A stretch of DNA of 8,721 bases from Jeotgalicoccus sp052093725 (GCA_052093725.1 JBQDHL010000069.1:1-8721); one strand, 5' to 3'. Positions 1-5,617 are shown, counted from the stretch's first letter. Notes: generated by a model not told the origin, from the letters alone. A program made the numbers and translations.

Positions 1-821
1 GTGTACATTCCTTTACGGTGCGCGTACTTCGCGACTTCCATGGTGATTGGGAATTCACTGATTGACGTTTTGAGTGCTGAATTAAAATCAATCTTAGCTG
101 TTGCATCATCGTCGTGGGACGCGACAGCAACATCTTTACTCCGTGCAAGTTCCGACAGCTCTTCCATCTCTTCGACCGACAGCCTCGATAATTTTTTTTT
201 GAATTCAATCTGCTCATTAATTTCATCGTCTGAAAGATTTTTGTAACCTTTCATCGTATGCCGGTAGTTCTCAATATCGCGGTACTGCCCCTGTCCCGGT
301 GTATGGTCCATAAAGCTGAGCAGATGAATACGGTCTTCTTCTATGTGTTCTTTAATCGTGTCCAGCATTTCAACAGCATCCAGTTCAAACCGCGCATGCA
401 TACGATGTCTGATTAAATGTTTTTCACTATGTGTACGGTGAATCGCATGAATCAGCTTATCGACATTATCCGGCTGTCTGACAGGCTTATGCCCGAATAA
501 ATCTTCTTTATAAATAGATAATGAATGGAACATTGTCGTAATTCCGTGAGAACTTAAAATTCTTTCCGATTCTTTAATACCAATATTAAAATCCATTATC
601 GTCGTCGGTCTCGGCGCGATAATCCCTTCGATATAATCAGAGTGTATATCGATAAAACCTGCGGTCACGTAACCGCCTTTAGCGTCAATGATGTTATCGT
701 AATCCTCTGTGTTTACTACATTCATTGGGATGAGTTTTTCAATTGTGTCGCCGTTTACAACGACTGCATAATCTTCCAAAATTTCAGTTGCTGTAATGAC
801 GCTGCTGTTTATAATTATCAA
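1..821 (-). CDS. phnM: PhnM, alpha-D-ribose 1-methylphosphonate 5-triphosphate diphosphatase (3'-truncated by window edge)
   Basis: Amidohydrolase-family enzyme that, in the C-P lyase pathway, removes pyrophosphate from ribose 1-phosphonate 5-triphosphate to give the substrate of PhnJ. The first 273 residues are present and the C-terminal part (E. coli PhnM has about 378) lies beyond the left edge. Visible motifs are the amidohydrolase metal site GFIDIHSDYIE (His60, Asp62), MDHTPGQGQY around residue 172 and ASHDDDAT around residue 236, all matching PhnM. I chose a TTG start at 819-821: it lies 9 bases after AGGAGG (831-836) and no ATG or GTG start fits. The TAG stop of phnK (835-837) is part of that ribosome binding site, so translation is probably coupled to phnK. 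It follows phnK directly, with no phnL between them. Family assignment is secure; the start codon is inferred. Confidence 0.9.
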   Translation of the reverse strand, partial: MIIINSSVITATEILEDYAVVVNGDTIEKLIPMNVVNTEDYDNIIDAKGGYVTAGFIDIHSDYIEGIIAPRPTTIMDFNIGIKESERILSSHGITTMFHSLSIYKEDLFGHKPVRQPDNVDKLIHAIHRTHSEKHLIRHRMHARFELDAVEMLDTIKEHIEEDRIHLLSFMDHTPGQGQYRDIENYRHTMKGYKNLSDDEINEQIEFKKKLSRLSVEEMEELSELARSKDVAVASHDDDATAKIDFNSALKTSISEFPITMEVAKYAHRKGMY

Positions 822-830
822 AACCTGTGA

Positions 831-837
831 CCTCCTA
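831..837 (-). promoter_or_regulatory. Ribosome binding site of phnM fused to the phnK stop codon
   Basis: On the minus strand the sequence reads TAGGAGG: TAG ends phnK and AGGAGG is the Shine-Dalgarno of phnM, 9 bases before its TTG start. This decides the non-ATG start of phnM and suggests coupled translation. The same TAGGAGG arrangement recurs at the phnG-phnH junction. Confidence 0.75.
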
Positions 838-1677
838 AAGAATTGAATACACGAGCTGCTGTGTGTATTTGTGCTGCGGATCTTCCAATATCTGATCCGT
901 AATGCCGTGCTCAATAACTTCTCCGTCGAGCATAACCATCGTGCGGTCGCATAGCATGCGGATAATTGCCAGATCGTGCGATACGACAATCATACTGACA
1001 CCCATATCGCGCTGAATTTCTTTTATAAGTTCAAGTACATCCGCCTGTACAGATAAGTCGAGCCCTGTCGTTACTTCGTCTAATAATAAAATTGGCGGAT
1101 AATTCGATAATGCTTTTGCAATCTGAACACGCTGCTGCATGCCGCCTGAGAAGTTTTTTGGTGCTTCGTATTTACGGTTCAGAGCAATATTTACTTTGTC
1201 TAAAAAGTGATCAGCACGGTCTGTCATTTGACCGACGTTGCGGCTGCCGCTTGCAATAAGTTTTTCTGCAATGTTCGTTACCGATGAAAAATCCATCTTC
1301 AGCCCAAGCAGCGGATTCTGGTATACCATTCCAAGTTGCTCGTTTCTGATTTGTCTTTTCTTCTGGCTCGAAACGTTAAATACATTGCCCTCTACCGTGC
1401 TGTCTTCCGGCAGAATATAATTTCCTGACGTCGCTTCCTCATCAAAATACATTATTTTCATTAATGTACTTTTACCGCTGCCGCTTTCGCCGACAATGCC
1501 GAGTATTTCTCCTTTATATAAATCAAATGAAGCATCTCTTACCGCGAATACTGTATGACAGTGCGGACACATATTTTTCTGCAGTTCAAAAGACGGCTTT
1601 CTGCAATGTTCGCAACCGTTGCCAAATTGTTTCGATAAATCTCTAATCGATAAAACTACATCATCATTTGCCGGCAT
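835..1677 (-). CDS. phnK: PhnK, C-P lyase ABC-type ATPase with an extra four-cysteine (zinc-ribbon-like) insertion
   Basis: ABC ATPase subunit of the C-P lyase machine; in E. coli PhnK docks on PhnJ of the PhnGHIJ core and is not a membrane importer. All ATPase elements are present in 280 residues: Walker A GESGSGKST (63-71), Q-loop Gln120, signature FSGGMQQR (176-183), Walker B ILLLDE (196-201) and H-loop His234. The D-loop region reads DEVTTGLD where most relatives have DEPT-GLD. Between the first beta strand and Walker A lies an insertion with Cys22-x2-Cys25 and Cys37-x2-Cys40, which E. coli PhnK lacks and which looks like a zinc ribbon. The ATG at 1675-1677 overlaps the phnJ end by 14 bases and is preceded by GAGGAGG at 1687-1693 with 9-base spacing. 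An oligopeptide-type importer ATPase is the alternative by sequence alone, but position between phnJ and phnM fixes the assignment. Confidence 0.93.
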   Translation of the reverse strand: MPANDDVVLSIRDLSKQFGNGCEHCRKPSFELQKNMCPHCHTVFAVRDASFDLYKGEILGIVGESGSGKSTLMKIMYFDEEATSGNYILPEDSTVEGNVFNVSSQKKRQIRNEQLGMVYQNPLLGLKMDFSSVTNIAEKLIASGSRNVGQMTDRADHFLDKVNIALNRKYEAPKNFSGGMQQRVQIAKALSNYPPILLLDEVTTGLDLSVQADVLELIKEIQRDMGVSMIVVSHDLAIIRMLCDRTMVMLDGEVIEHGITDQILEDPQHKYTQQLVYSIL

Positions 1678-2242
1678 GTTGTACGGCCTCCTCGTTCAGC
1701 TTCTCAAGCATGTAGCTCGTATCATTCGTTACATAATATGTTTCGCCTGTTTTTTCATCCTGCAGCTCATCCATATAGACACCTGATAATCCGGATTCGC
1801 GGCATACTTTGTCGTCGAACTGTTCGACTTCAAACGGATAGTCATCAAATGCCAGCGACTCAACTTTCGTGTAAGGCGGCACTGCGTGAATTTTCTTCTC
1901 GCGTCCCGCTCCTAATAAAATCAATCCTTCGTTGTAATTCATCTTCGGATTATCAAACCTTGGAATCGGACTCGGTGCCATTACGTAGCGGTCATTTACC
2001 ATTACTGGATAATCCGCATCGTCAGTAATATGCCCGAATTTCATAATCTGTTCGAATAATTTTATAAACGCACCGCTGTATTCTTTATCGCCATGGAGCA
2101 TTTTTGTTTTGCGCTCACTGACTTCAACCGCTCTTAACGGTTCCGGCTGCGGCACTTGCAGTACTAGTATCTGGAAAGGCTTCAGCGGCACTTCAGGAAT
2201 TCTGTGTCGTGACTGAATAAGTGTCGCTTCATCTGTATGAAT
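1664..2242 (-). CDS. phnJ: PhnJ, C-P lyase catalytic subunit (5' end lost in assembly gap; most conserved cysteines substituted)
   Basis: PhnJ is the subunit that in E. coli breaks the C-P bond of ribose 1-phosphonate 5-phosphate by SAM-dependent radical chemistry. The last 192 residues are visible, corresponding to about residue 97 to the end of the 281-residue E. coli protein; the start and roughly the first 96 residues, including the equivalent of glycyl-radical Gly32, are in the N gap. Family motifs are clear: ATLIQSRHRIPE, FGHI, SPIPRFDNPKM and GAGREKKIHAVPPYTKVESL. The C-terminal metal/radical region is abnormal. The E. coli pattern C-x2-C-x21-C-x5-C reads C-x2-S-x21-T-x5-M here, so only the Cys241 equivalent remains and the Cys272 equivalent is Met. 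It is the only cysteine in the visible protein. The frame is otherwise intact and the end overlaps phnK by 14 bases. Whether it is active cannot be told from sequence. Confidence 0.93.
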   Translation of the reverse strand: MHTDEATLIQSRHRIPEVPLKPFQILVLQVPQPEPLRAVEVSERKTKMLHGDKEYSGAFIKLFEQIMKFGHITDDADYPVMVNDRYVMAPSPIPRFDNPKMNYNEGLILLGAGREKKIHAVPPYTKVESLAFDDYPFEVEQFDDKVCRESGLSGVYMDELQDEKTGETYYVTNDTSYMLEKLNEEAVQHAGK

Positions 2243-2342
2243 NNNNNNNNNNNNNNNNNNNNNNNNNNNNNNNNNNNNNNNNNNNNNNNNNNNNNNNNNN
2301 NNNNNNNNNNNNNNNNNNNNNNNNNNNNNNNNNNNNNNNNNN
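2243..2342. other. Assembly gap (100 N) inside phnJ
   Basis: Exactly 100 N, the usual placeholder for a gap of unknown length. The phnI stop codon lies just outside it, and the visible part of phnJ starts about 96 codons into the family alignment. The real gap should therefore hold about 290 bases of phnJ plus its ribosome binding site, so 100 is too short. Any reading frame drawn through the N is artificial. Confidence 0.95.
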
Positions 2343-2343
2343 C

Positions 2344-3423
2344 TCACTGCTGTTCCCCCTTACTTTGACGCATACGGTCGAGTTTCGATTGGAATGTCAC
2401 GTAGTGCGGAAGTTTCAAGTGTGAGATAAATCCAGTCGATTCAACCGAATCGATATGGTACAGAACGAATTCATCATCACTTGTTGCTACGCCCGGCACC
2501 GGATGTTCCAGACTGTAATCGAGTACACTCATCGCAATGGCTTTCGTTTCGTTTTGTCCAAAGACAAGACCGTAACCGATTTTAATCATGAGATCTTTGT
2601 TACCGGCATCAGCATCATCTTCATCAAGGTCCGGCATAAATGCATCAATTTCCGTTACTTCAAAATCACCGATAAAGTATTCACCGTAATCATCGTCGGG
2701 ATTAATATAAACAGGCTGCTGTCCAACACGGCATTCCCCGATATTTGGGTGAGCCGAAATGCCGTAACCGCGAATCTCTGCATAACCGAGTGATGTCACA
2801 GCACCTGTCTGTCCGCGCGTTAACGCCTGCAGACGCTGGCTCCTTGTACTCGGATACTCAATTGCTTTTTTCGTAATATCATCCGGTTCATCATTATTTT
2901 CTTCTTCTCTCTTGAAGAGACCTTCATCTTCTAAATAGTCGATAACTTTCGGCAGTTTATCGAGTTCGTAATTAAACGGTACTTCTTTATATTGAATCTT
3001 TTCTTTCGGACCATCCGCCAGTTCTTTTAAACCATCATCCAAAAGACGATGCGTAAAGTCCGGAGATGCACCTAAAATCTGACCGCCGGGAATATCTTTA
3101 AAACTTGCCGATACCCTTCGTTCAACGAACATTTCACGCGTATCCGTTACCGTTGAATAATATAATCTCGGCAATGTCGAACGGTGTGCACGCATTAGGA
3201 AAACCGCTTCTTCCATGTTTCCCTCCGCCTGCTTAATTGCGAGCGCTGCAGTATTACGGTCGTAAAAACTCGCTTCGCTCATAATCTGATTGATGAGCTG
3301 GCGCATATTCGTTTTAATTTTTCCGACTTCAATATCCGTACCTTCTTCGAGCCGTCTGTTTTTATACAAAATAACTGAGTTATTAATGGCATGTGCGCCG
3401 CCTTTAACTGCAACGTAACCCAT
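2344..3423 (-). CDS. phnI: PhnI, alpha-D-ribose 1-methylphosphonate 5-triphosphate synthase subunit
   Basis: With PhnG, PhnH and PhnL, PhnI exchanges the adenine of ATP for a phosphonate, giving ribose 1-phosphonate 5-triphosphate and free adenine; it is also a scaffold subunit of the PhnGHIJ core. The protein is complete at 359 residues, against 354 in E. coli. Diagnostic segments run in order: YVAVKGG at the N-terminus, LAIKQAEGN (61-69), VFLMRAHRSTL (74-84), KDIPGGQILG (109-118), TRSQRLQALTRG (193-204), GYGLVFGQNETKA (283-295) and GFISHLKLPHY (331-341). The two histidines of the SHLKLPH motif (335 and 340) match E. coli His328 and His333 near the PhnI-PhnJ active site. The ATG follows the phnH TAA with no intervening base, with GGAGG at the phnH 3' end as ribosome binding site. 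The stop ends one base before the assembly gap. Confidence 0.97.
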   Translation of the reverse strand: MGYVAVKGGAHAINNSVILYKNRRLEEGTDIEVGKIKTNMRQLINQIMSEASFYDRNTAALAIKQAEGNMEEAVFLMRAHRSTLPRLYYSTVTDTREMFVERRVSASFKDIPGGQILGASPDFTHRLLDDGLKELADGPKEKIQYKEVPFNYELDKLPKVIDYLEDEGLFKREEENNDEPDDITKKAIEYPSTRSQRLQALTRGQTGAVTSLGYAEIRGYGISAHPNIGECRVGQQPVYINPDDDYGEYFIGDFEVTEIDAFMPDLDEDDADAGNKDLMIKIGYGLVFGQNETKAIAMSVLDYSLEHPVPGVATSDDEFVLYHIDSVESTGFISHLKLPHYVTFQSKLDRMRQSKGEQQ

Positions 3424-3984
3424 TTACAGCACCTCCACTTTCGACGTTCTCGGGATTATTACCACATTGTTATTTTTATCGGTCAGAATGAGCTCAATAC
3501 CAAGCGGAAATTCTTTACACATGTCATTGCGGAGTTCAATCCAGCGGTGGTCTAAAGACATCTTTACATCTGCCGTATTCTTAATACCGGGACCGCTGAG
3601 ACTGTACTCATTGCCTTCACCAATACTGTCCGCTTCGATTATTAACGTCGCAGATTTTTCCGGAGAAATTAATATGCCGTGCATGACCTCAGTAAAATAT
3701 TCTTCTGTTAAATCCGATTCTTTTGAGATGATAAAATCAGCGGTCGTGTAATCTTTGTTCGGTATGCCGCCTGTTAAAACTTTCAATTCTTTACGCATTG
3801 TTTTATCACGGGAGAAAAAAGAAATTTCATTATCGAACAGTGTCATCGAAATAAGCAGTGCTGCATCGCTGAAGTCCGAATAATTTTTAACCTCTTCAGT
3901 AATTATCTCCGTGTGGCCGGGACGGCTCACCGCGTTGACAAGCTGGCGGTACACCGCTTGTGTTGTATGTACTATAGTTTTCAC
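3424..3984 (-). CDS. phnH: PhnH, C-P lyase core complex subunit
   Basis: Structural subunit of the PhnGHIJ core, needed for making the ribose 1-phosphonate 5-triphosphate intermediate. The C-terminal half carries family landmarks: a SPEKSATLIIE stretch, SGPGIK, FPLGIELILT and the terminal IPRTSKVEVL, equivalent to the E. coli ending IPRTTHVEVC. The N-terminal half has YRQLVNAVSRPG, matching the E. coli segment FRRLLKAMSEPG. I prefer a GTG start at 3982-3984 (186 residues): it lies 6 bases after AGGAGG, whose first A and G belong to the phnG TAG stop (3995-3997). An ATG further upstream at 4000-4002 is in frame and would give 192 residues overlapping phnG by 8 bases, but it has no ribosome binding site. 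phnI starts immediately after the stop. Fold and role are confident; the start is an inference. Confidence 0.93.
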   Translation of the reverse strand: MKTIVHTTQAVYRQLVNAVSRPGHTEIITEEVKNYSDFSDAALLISMTLFDNEISFFSRDKTMRKELKVLTGGIPNKDYTTADFIISKESDLTEEYFTEVMHGILISPEKSATLIIEADSIGEGNEYSLSGPGIKNTADVKMSLDHRWIELRNDMCKEFPLGIELILTDKNNNVVIIPRTSKVEVL

Positions 3985-3994
3985 CGGTATCCTC

Positions 3995-4414
3995 CTAGTC
4001 ATTCATCATTTCGAAACTGACTTTAGTCTGTAAAATATTTTCAGTACGTTCTGTAATATCATTTGCTTCAATATTTTTAAGCGTGTTTAAAATTCCGTTT
4101 AACTCCGCTGTAAATTTTTCCAGTTTAAAACTTAAATCGATAAAAGCCATTGCCTCTGAAAATTCTTCATCGGAACCTTTTACGAGACCGAGACCTACAG
4201 TTGAGCCATGTCTTATTTTAGATTCGGTAACCAGTACCTCACCCATGTAAAATAAAGTGTTTCTCGCATGCTCTCTCGTCTTCACCATAACGAGACCTTC
4301 ATCCGGTTCGCTGATGATATCGAACTCGAGTTCTTCTTTATATCTGTTATAAAAATCGAGGACTTCTGTTCTGCCATACTTCGCAAAAATACGTGTCCAT
4401 TGTTTTCTTTGCAT
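3995..4414 (-). CDS. phnG: PhnG, C-P lyase core complex subunit
   Basis: Subunit of the PhnGHIJ core, acting with PhnI, H and L in the nucleophilic attack of phosphonate on the ATP ribose. The 139-residue protein is close to the E. coli length of 150. It matches in the N-terminal RKQW segment, the EGLVMVKTREHARNTLFYMGE block (40-60), LVTESKIR (61-68), STVGLGLVKGSDEEFSEAMAFIDL (71-94, the most conserved part of the family) and the C-terminal TKVSFEMM. The ATG at 4412-4414 has AAGGAGG 7 bases upstream (4422-4428). It is the first gene of the lyase run after the leader and gap, so it is probably the first gene of the transcript. Its TAG stop is embedded in the ribosome binding site of phnH. Confidence 0.93.
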   Translation of the reverse strand: MQRKQWTRIFAKYGRTEVLDFYNRYKEELEFDIISEPDEGLVMVKTREHARNTLFYMGEVLVTESKIRHGSTVGLGLVKGSDEEFSEAMAFIDLSFKLEKFTAELNGILNTLKNIEANDITERTENILQTKVSFEMMND

Positions 4415-4431
4415 GTCACAACCTCCTTATG

Positions 4432-4471
4432 ACTTAATCCTAACTTGTTGCCAAGTTCAGTATGATTAAGT
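4432..4471 (-). promoter_or_regulatory. Nested stem-loop in the phnG leader with a GCAA tetraloop
   Basis: The minus-strand RNA would fold as an outer 8-bp stem (ACUUAAUC with GAUUAAGU) enclosing an inner 6-bp stem (AACUUG with CAAGUU) closed by a GCAA loop, a member of the stable GNRA class. The two stems are joined by an asymmetric internal loop of 6 and 2 bases. The structure ends only a few bases before AAGGAGG of phnG. There is no T-run after it, so it is not a terminator. It could be a 5' stabiliser, a protein-binding site or a translational control element. Both stems are directly visible; function is unknown. Confidence 0.55.
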
Positions 4472-4481
4472 GTTGGTAAAG

Positions 4482-4495
4482 GAATGTAAACATTC
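4482..4495. promoter_or_regulatory. Perfect short palindrome upstream of phnG
   Basis: GAATGT-AA-ACATTC is a perfect 6-2-6 inverted repeat, located downstream of the proposed phnG -10 element and about 70 bases before the start codon. It could be a second regulator half-site pair or a small leader hairpin. Its size alone makes chance possible. Confidence 0.3.
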
Positions 4496-4524
4496 AGTTG
4501 AAGATTGTTAATTGGGAATGGTTC

Positions 4525-4540
4525 GTGCAGTATAGTGCAC
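4525..4540. promoter_or_regulatory. Candidate repressor operator overlapping the phnG promoter
   Basis: GTGCA-GTATAG-TGCAC has perfect 5-base arms around a 6-base centre. Read on the minus strand it contains TATACT, a good -10 element. A dyad over a -10 box is a typical repressor site. The GTATAG centre resembles the GTxTAxAC core bound by GntR regulators of the HutC group, and a GntR/UTRA gene lies just upstream. Binding by that regulator is inference. Confidence 0.4.
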
Positions 4541-4557
4541 CCTTTTGGAGCTTGCAT
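4529..4557 (-). promoter_or_regulatory. Candidate promoter of phnGHIJKM
   Basis: The minus strand has TATACT (4529-4534) as -10, 17 bases after a poor -35 (ATGCAA, 4552-4557). The predicted start near 4522 would leave a leader of about 110 bases containing the nested stem-loop. The weak -35 and the overlapping dyad fit a regulated promoter, but the score is modest. Confidence 0.35.
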
Positions 4558-4587
4558 CGGCATGAGCGGGTGTCATGTAGACGCATT

Positions 4588-4687
4588 NNNNNNNNNNNNN
4601 NNNNNNNNNNNNNNNNNNNNNNNNNNNNNNNNNNNNNNNNNNNNNNNNNNNNNNNNNNNNNNNNNNNNNNNNNNNNNNNNNNNNNNN
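4588..4687. other. Assembly gap (100 N) between the regulator and phnG
   Basis: Exactly 100 N, a placeholder of unknown true length. The flanks carry nearly identical 11-mers, GCATGAGCGGG (4560-4570) and GCATGAGAGGG (4688-4698), so a repeat may have broken the assembly. Whole genes such as phnCDE transporter genes could be hidden here; nothing in the flanks proves this. Confidence 0.95.
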
Positions 4688-4711
4688 GCATGAGAGGGAA
4701 TCCAACTCAAC

Positions 4712-4741
4712 AAAAAAAGACCAGGACTATAAGTCCCGGTC
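4712..4741 (-). terminator. Rho-independent terminator of the phnF-like gene
   Basis: On the minus strand a 9-bp stem, GACCGGGAC with GTCCTGGTC (one G-U pair), encloses the loop TTATA and is followed by seven T. The stem begins with the last base of the TAG stop of the regulator gene. It separates the regulator transcript from the phn genes downstream. Confidence 0.9.
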
Positions 4742-5481
4742 TAACGTTCATCAGATAACTGATGTTTAAACAAATCGCTTCTGTATAATATTTTCACTCT
4801 TTCCAAACGTTCATCTGTATCTTTATCGTACGTATCAGTTTCAAATACCATTAATGGAACGAGTTCGCTACACTGTAATAACTTCATTTCCTCCAGCGTT
4901 GGAAACTGTGTCGACACTACGCGGTCTTTACTGATTAAATTTTCCCGCCCTGCTGCTTTAAAATAAGTATATACCGATTGAAGTTCTGCTCTTTCATTAT
5001 ATATATGAGGAAACAGGTCTTCACGGATATATGAAATATGAATTGCGCACGGTACTTCATTCACAATTCTTAAGCGTGATACTTTAAATATTTTTACATC
5101 TTTACCGGCATCGAGCGACTCACGATAATGTTCCTGTTCAGTTTTACTCGCGTAATCTGCATAAATAACACGGCTTTCATATGGTATATTCTGCTCCTGC
5201 ATTTTCTCAGAAAAACTCGTCGTCCCCGTGATCAAAAATTCAATCGTCGGCAGCGGTTCATTCACAAAACGTCCAACACCCTGCCTGCCGTATACGATGC
5301 CCATTTTTTCAAGCTGAACCAGTGCATTTCTCGCATCAATTCTTTTCGCATCGTACAGCTCCGCAAGTTCATTTTCACTTGGCAGTTTATCACCCGGCAA
5401 TAGTTCTTTTTGCAGTATCATTTCATGTACTTTACTCCTGATTAAAGTTTCTTTCGTTATTCCCTCTTGATACAAAGCCAT
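4741..5481 (-). CDS. phnF: GntR-family transcriptional regulator with UTRA domain, probable PhnF
   Basis: A 246-residue GntR/HutC-type regulator. Residues 10-74 form the winged helix-turn-helix, with LPGDKLPSENELAELYDA (28-45), the recognition region KRIDARNALVQLEKMG and the wing GRQGVGRFV. Residues 88-240 fit a UTRA ligand-binding domain, including RLRIVNEVPCAIHISYI (136-152). Such proteins usually repress nearby catabolic genes until a pathway ligand binds. Its place immediately upstream of phnG in the same orientation matches PhnF of other C-P lyase clusters, so phosphonate or phosphate-ester sensing is likely, but the ligand is inference. The ATG at 5479-5481 has AAGGAGA upstream. It ends in its own terminator, so it is transcribed separately from phnG. 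A regulator of another sugar-phosphate pathway is possible. Confidence 0.8.
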   Translation of the reverse strand: MALYQEGITKETLIRSKVHEMILQKELLPGDKLPSENELAELYDAKRIDARNALVQLEKMGIVYGRQGVGRFVNEPLPTIEFLITGTTSFSEKMQEQNIPYESRVIYADYASKTEQEHYRESLDAGKDVKIFKVSRLRIVNEVPCAIHISYIREDLFPHIYNERAELQSVYTYFKAAGRENLISKDRVVSTQFPTLEEMKLLQCSELVPLMVFETDTYDKDTDERLERVKILYRSDLFKHQLSDER

Positions 5482-5511
5482 GATTTATTCTCCTTATTAC
5501 ACGATAAATTA

Positions 5512-5517
5512 ATTATA
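5512..5517 (-). promoter_or_regulatory. Candidate -10 element of the phnF-like gene
   Basis: The minus strand has a perfect TATAAT about 30 bases before the start codon. No convincing -35 stands 16-18 bases upstream (best is TTAGTA-like). The leader would be short, about 25 bases. Confidence 0.45.
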
Positions 5518-5549
5518 CACACTTGCTGAAATTCATACTAACAATTACA

Positions 5550-5562
5550 ATATCCGAACATT
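5550..5562. promoter_or_regulatory. PurR box (perfect consensus match)
   Basis: This 13-mer matches the Bacillus PurR box consensus AWWWCCGAACWWT at every position. PurR represses purine genes and is released by PRPP, fitting control of xpt-pbuX. A second, inverted and weaker box lies at 5622-5634. The separation (about 59 bases) is larger than the usual 16-17. The box lies between the divergent phnF-like and xpt promoters and could affect both. Confidence 0.6.
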
Positions 5563-5580
5563 TTACATTAAATTAAACTT

Positions 5581-5595
5581 TGAAAACGTTTTTCA
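5581..5595. promoter_or_regulatory. Palindrome resembling a CcpA cre site
   Basis: TGAAAACGTTTTTCA is a near-perfect dyad and differs from a cre consensus by one extra T in the right arm. The core AAAACGTT recurs at 5612-5619, 29 bases on, next to the xpt -35. It may be a catabolite or other repressor site; support is only by similarity. Confidence 0.25.
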
Positions 5596-5617
5596 GTAAC
5601 TATATTAGATAAAAACG

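Noticed and set aside
1..246. Plus-strand open frame of 81 codons at the left edge
   Set aside because: It is antisense to phnM, whose minus-strand frame carries amidohydrolase motifs and runs unbroken through this region.
4282..4563. Minus-strand open frame of 93 codons covering the phnG leader and the phnG 5' end
   Set aside because: It overlaps phnG in another frame, has no ribosome binding site and no recognisable similarity; the leader contains dyads and a promoter instead.
4494..4758. Several short open frames crossing the second N run
   Set aside because: They exist only because N was read as open sequence; the visible parts are short and resemble nothing.
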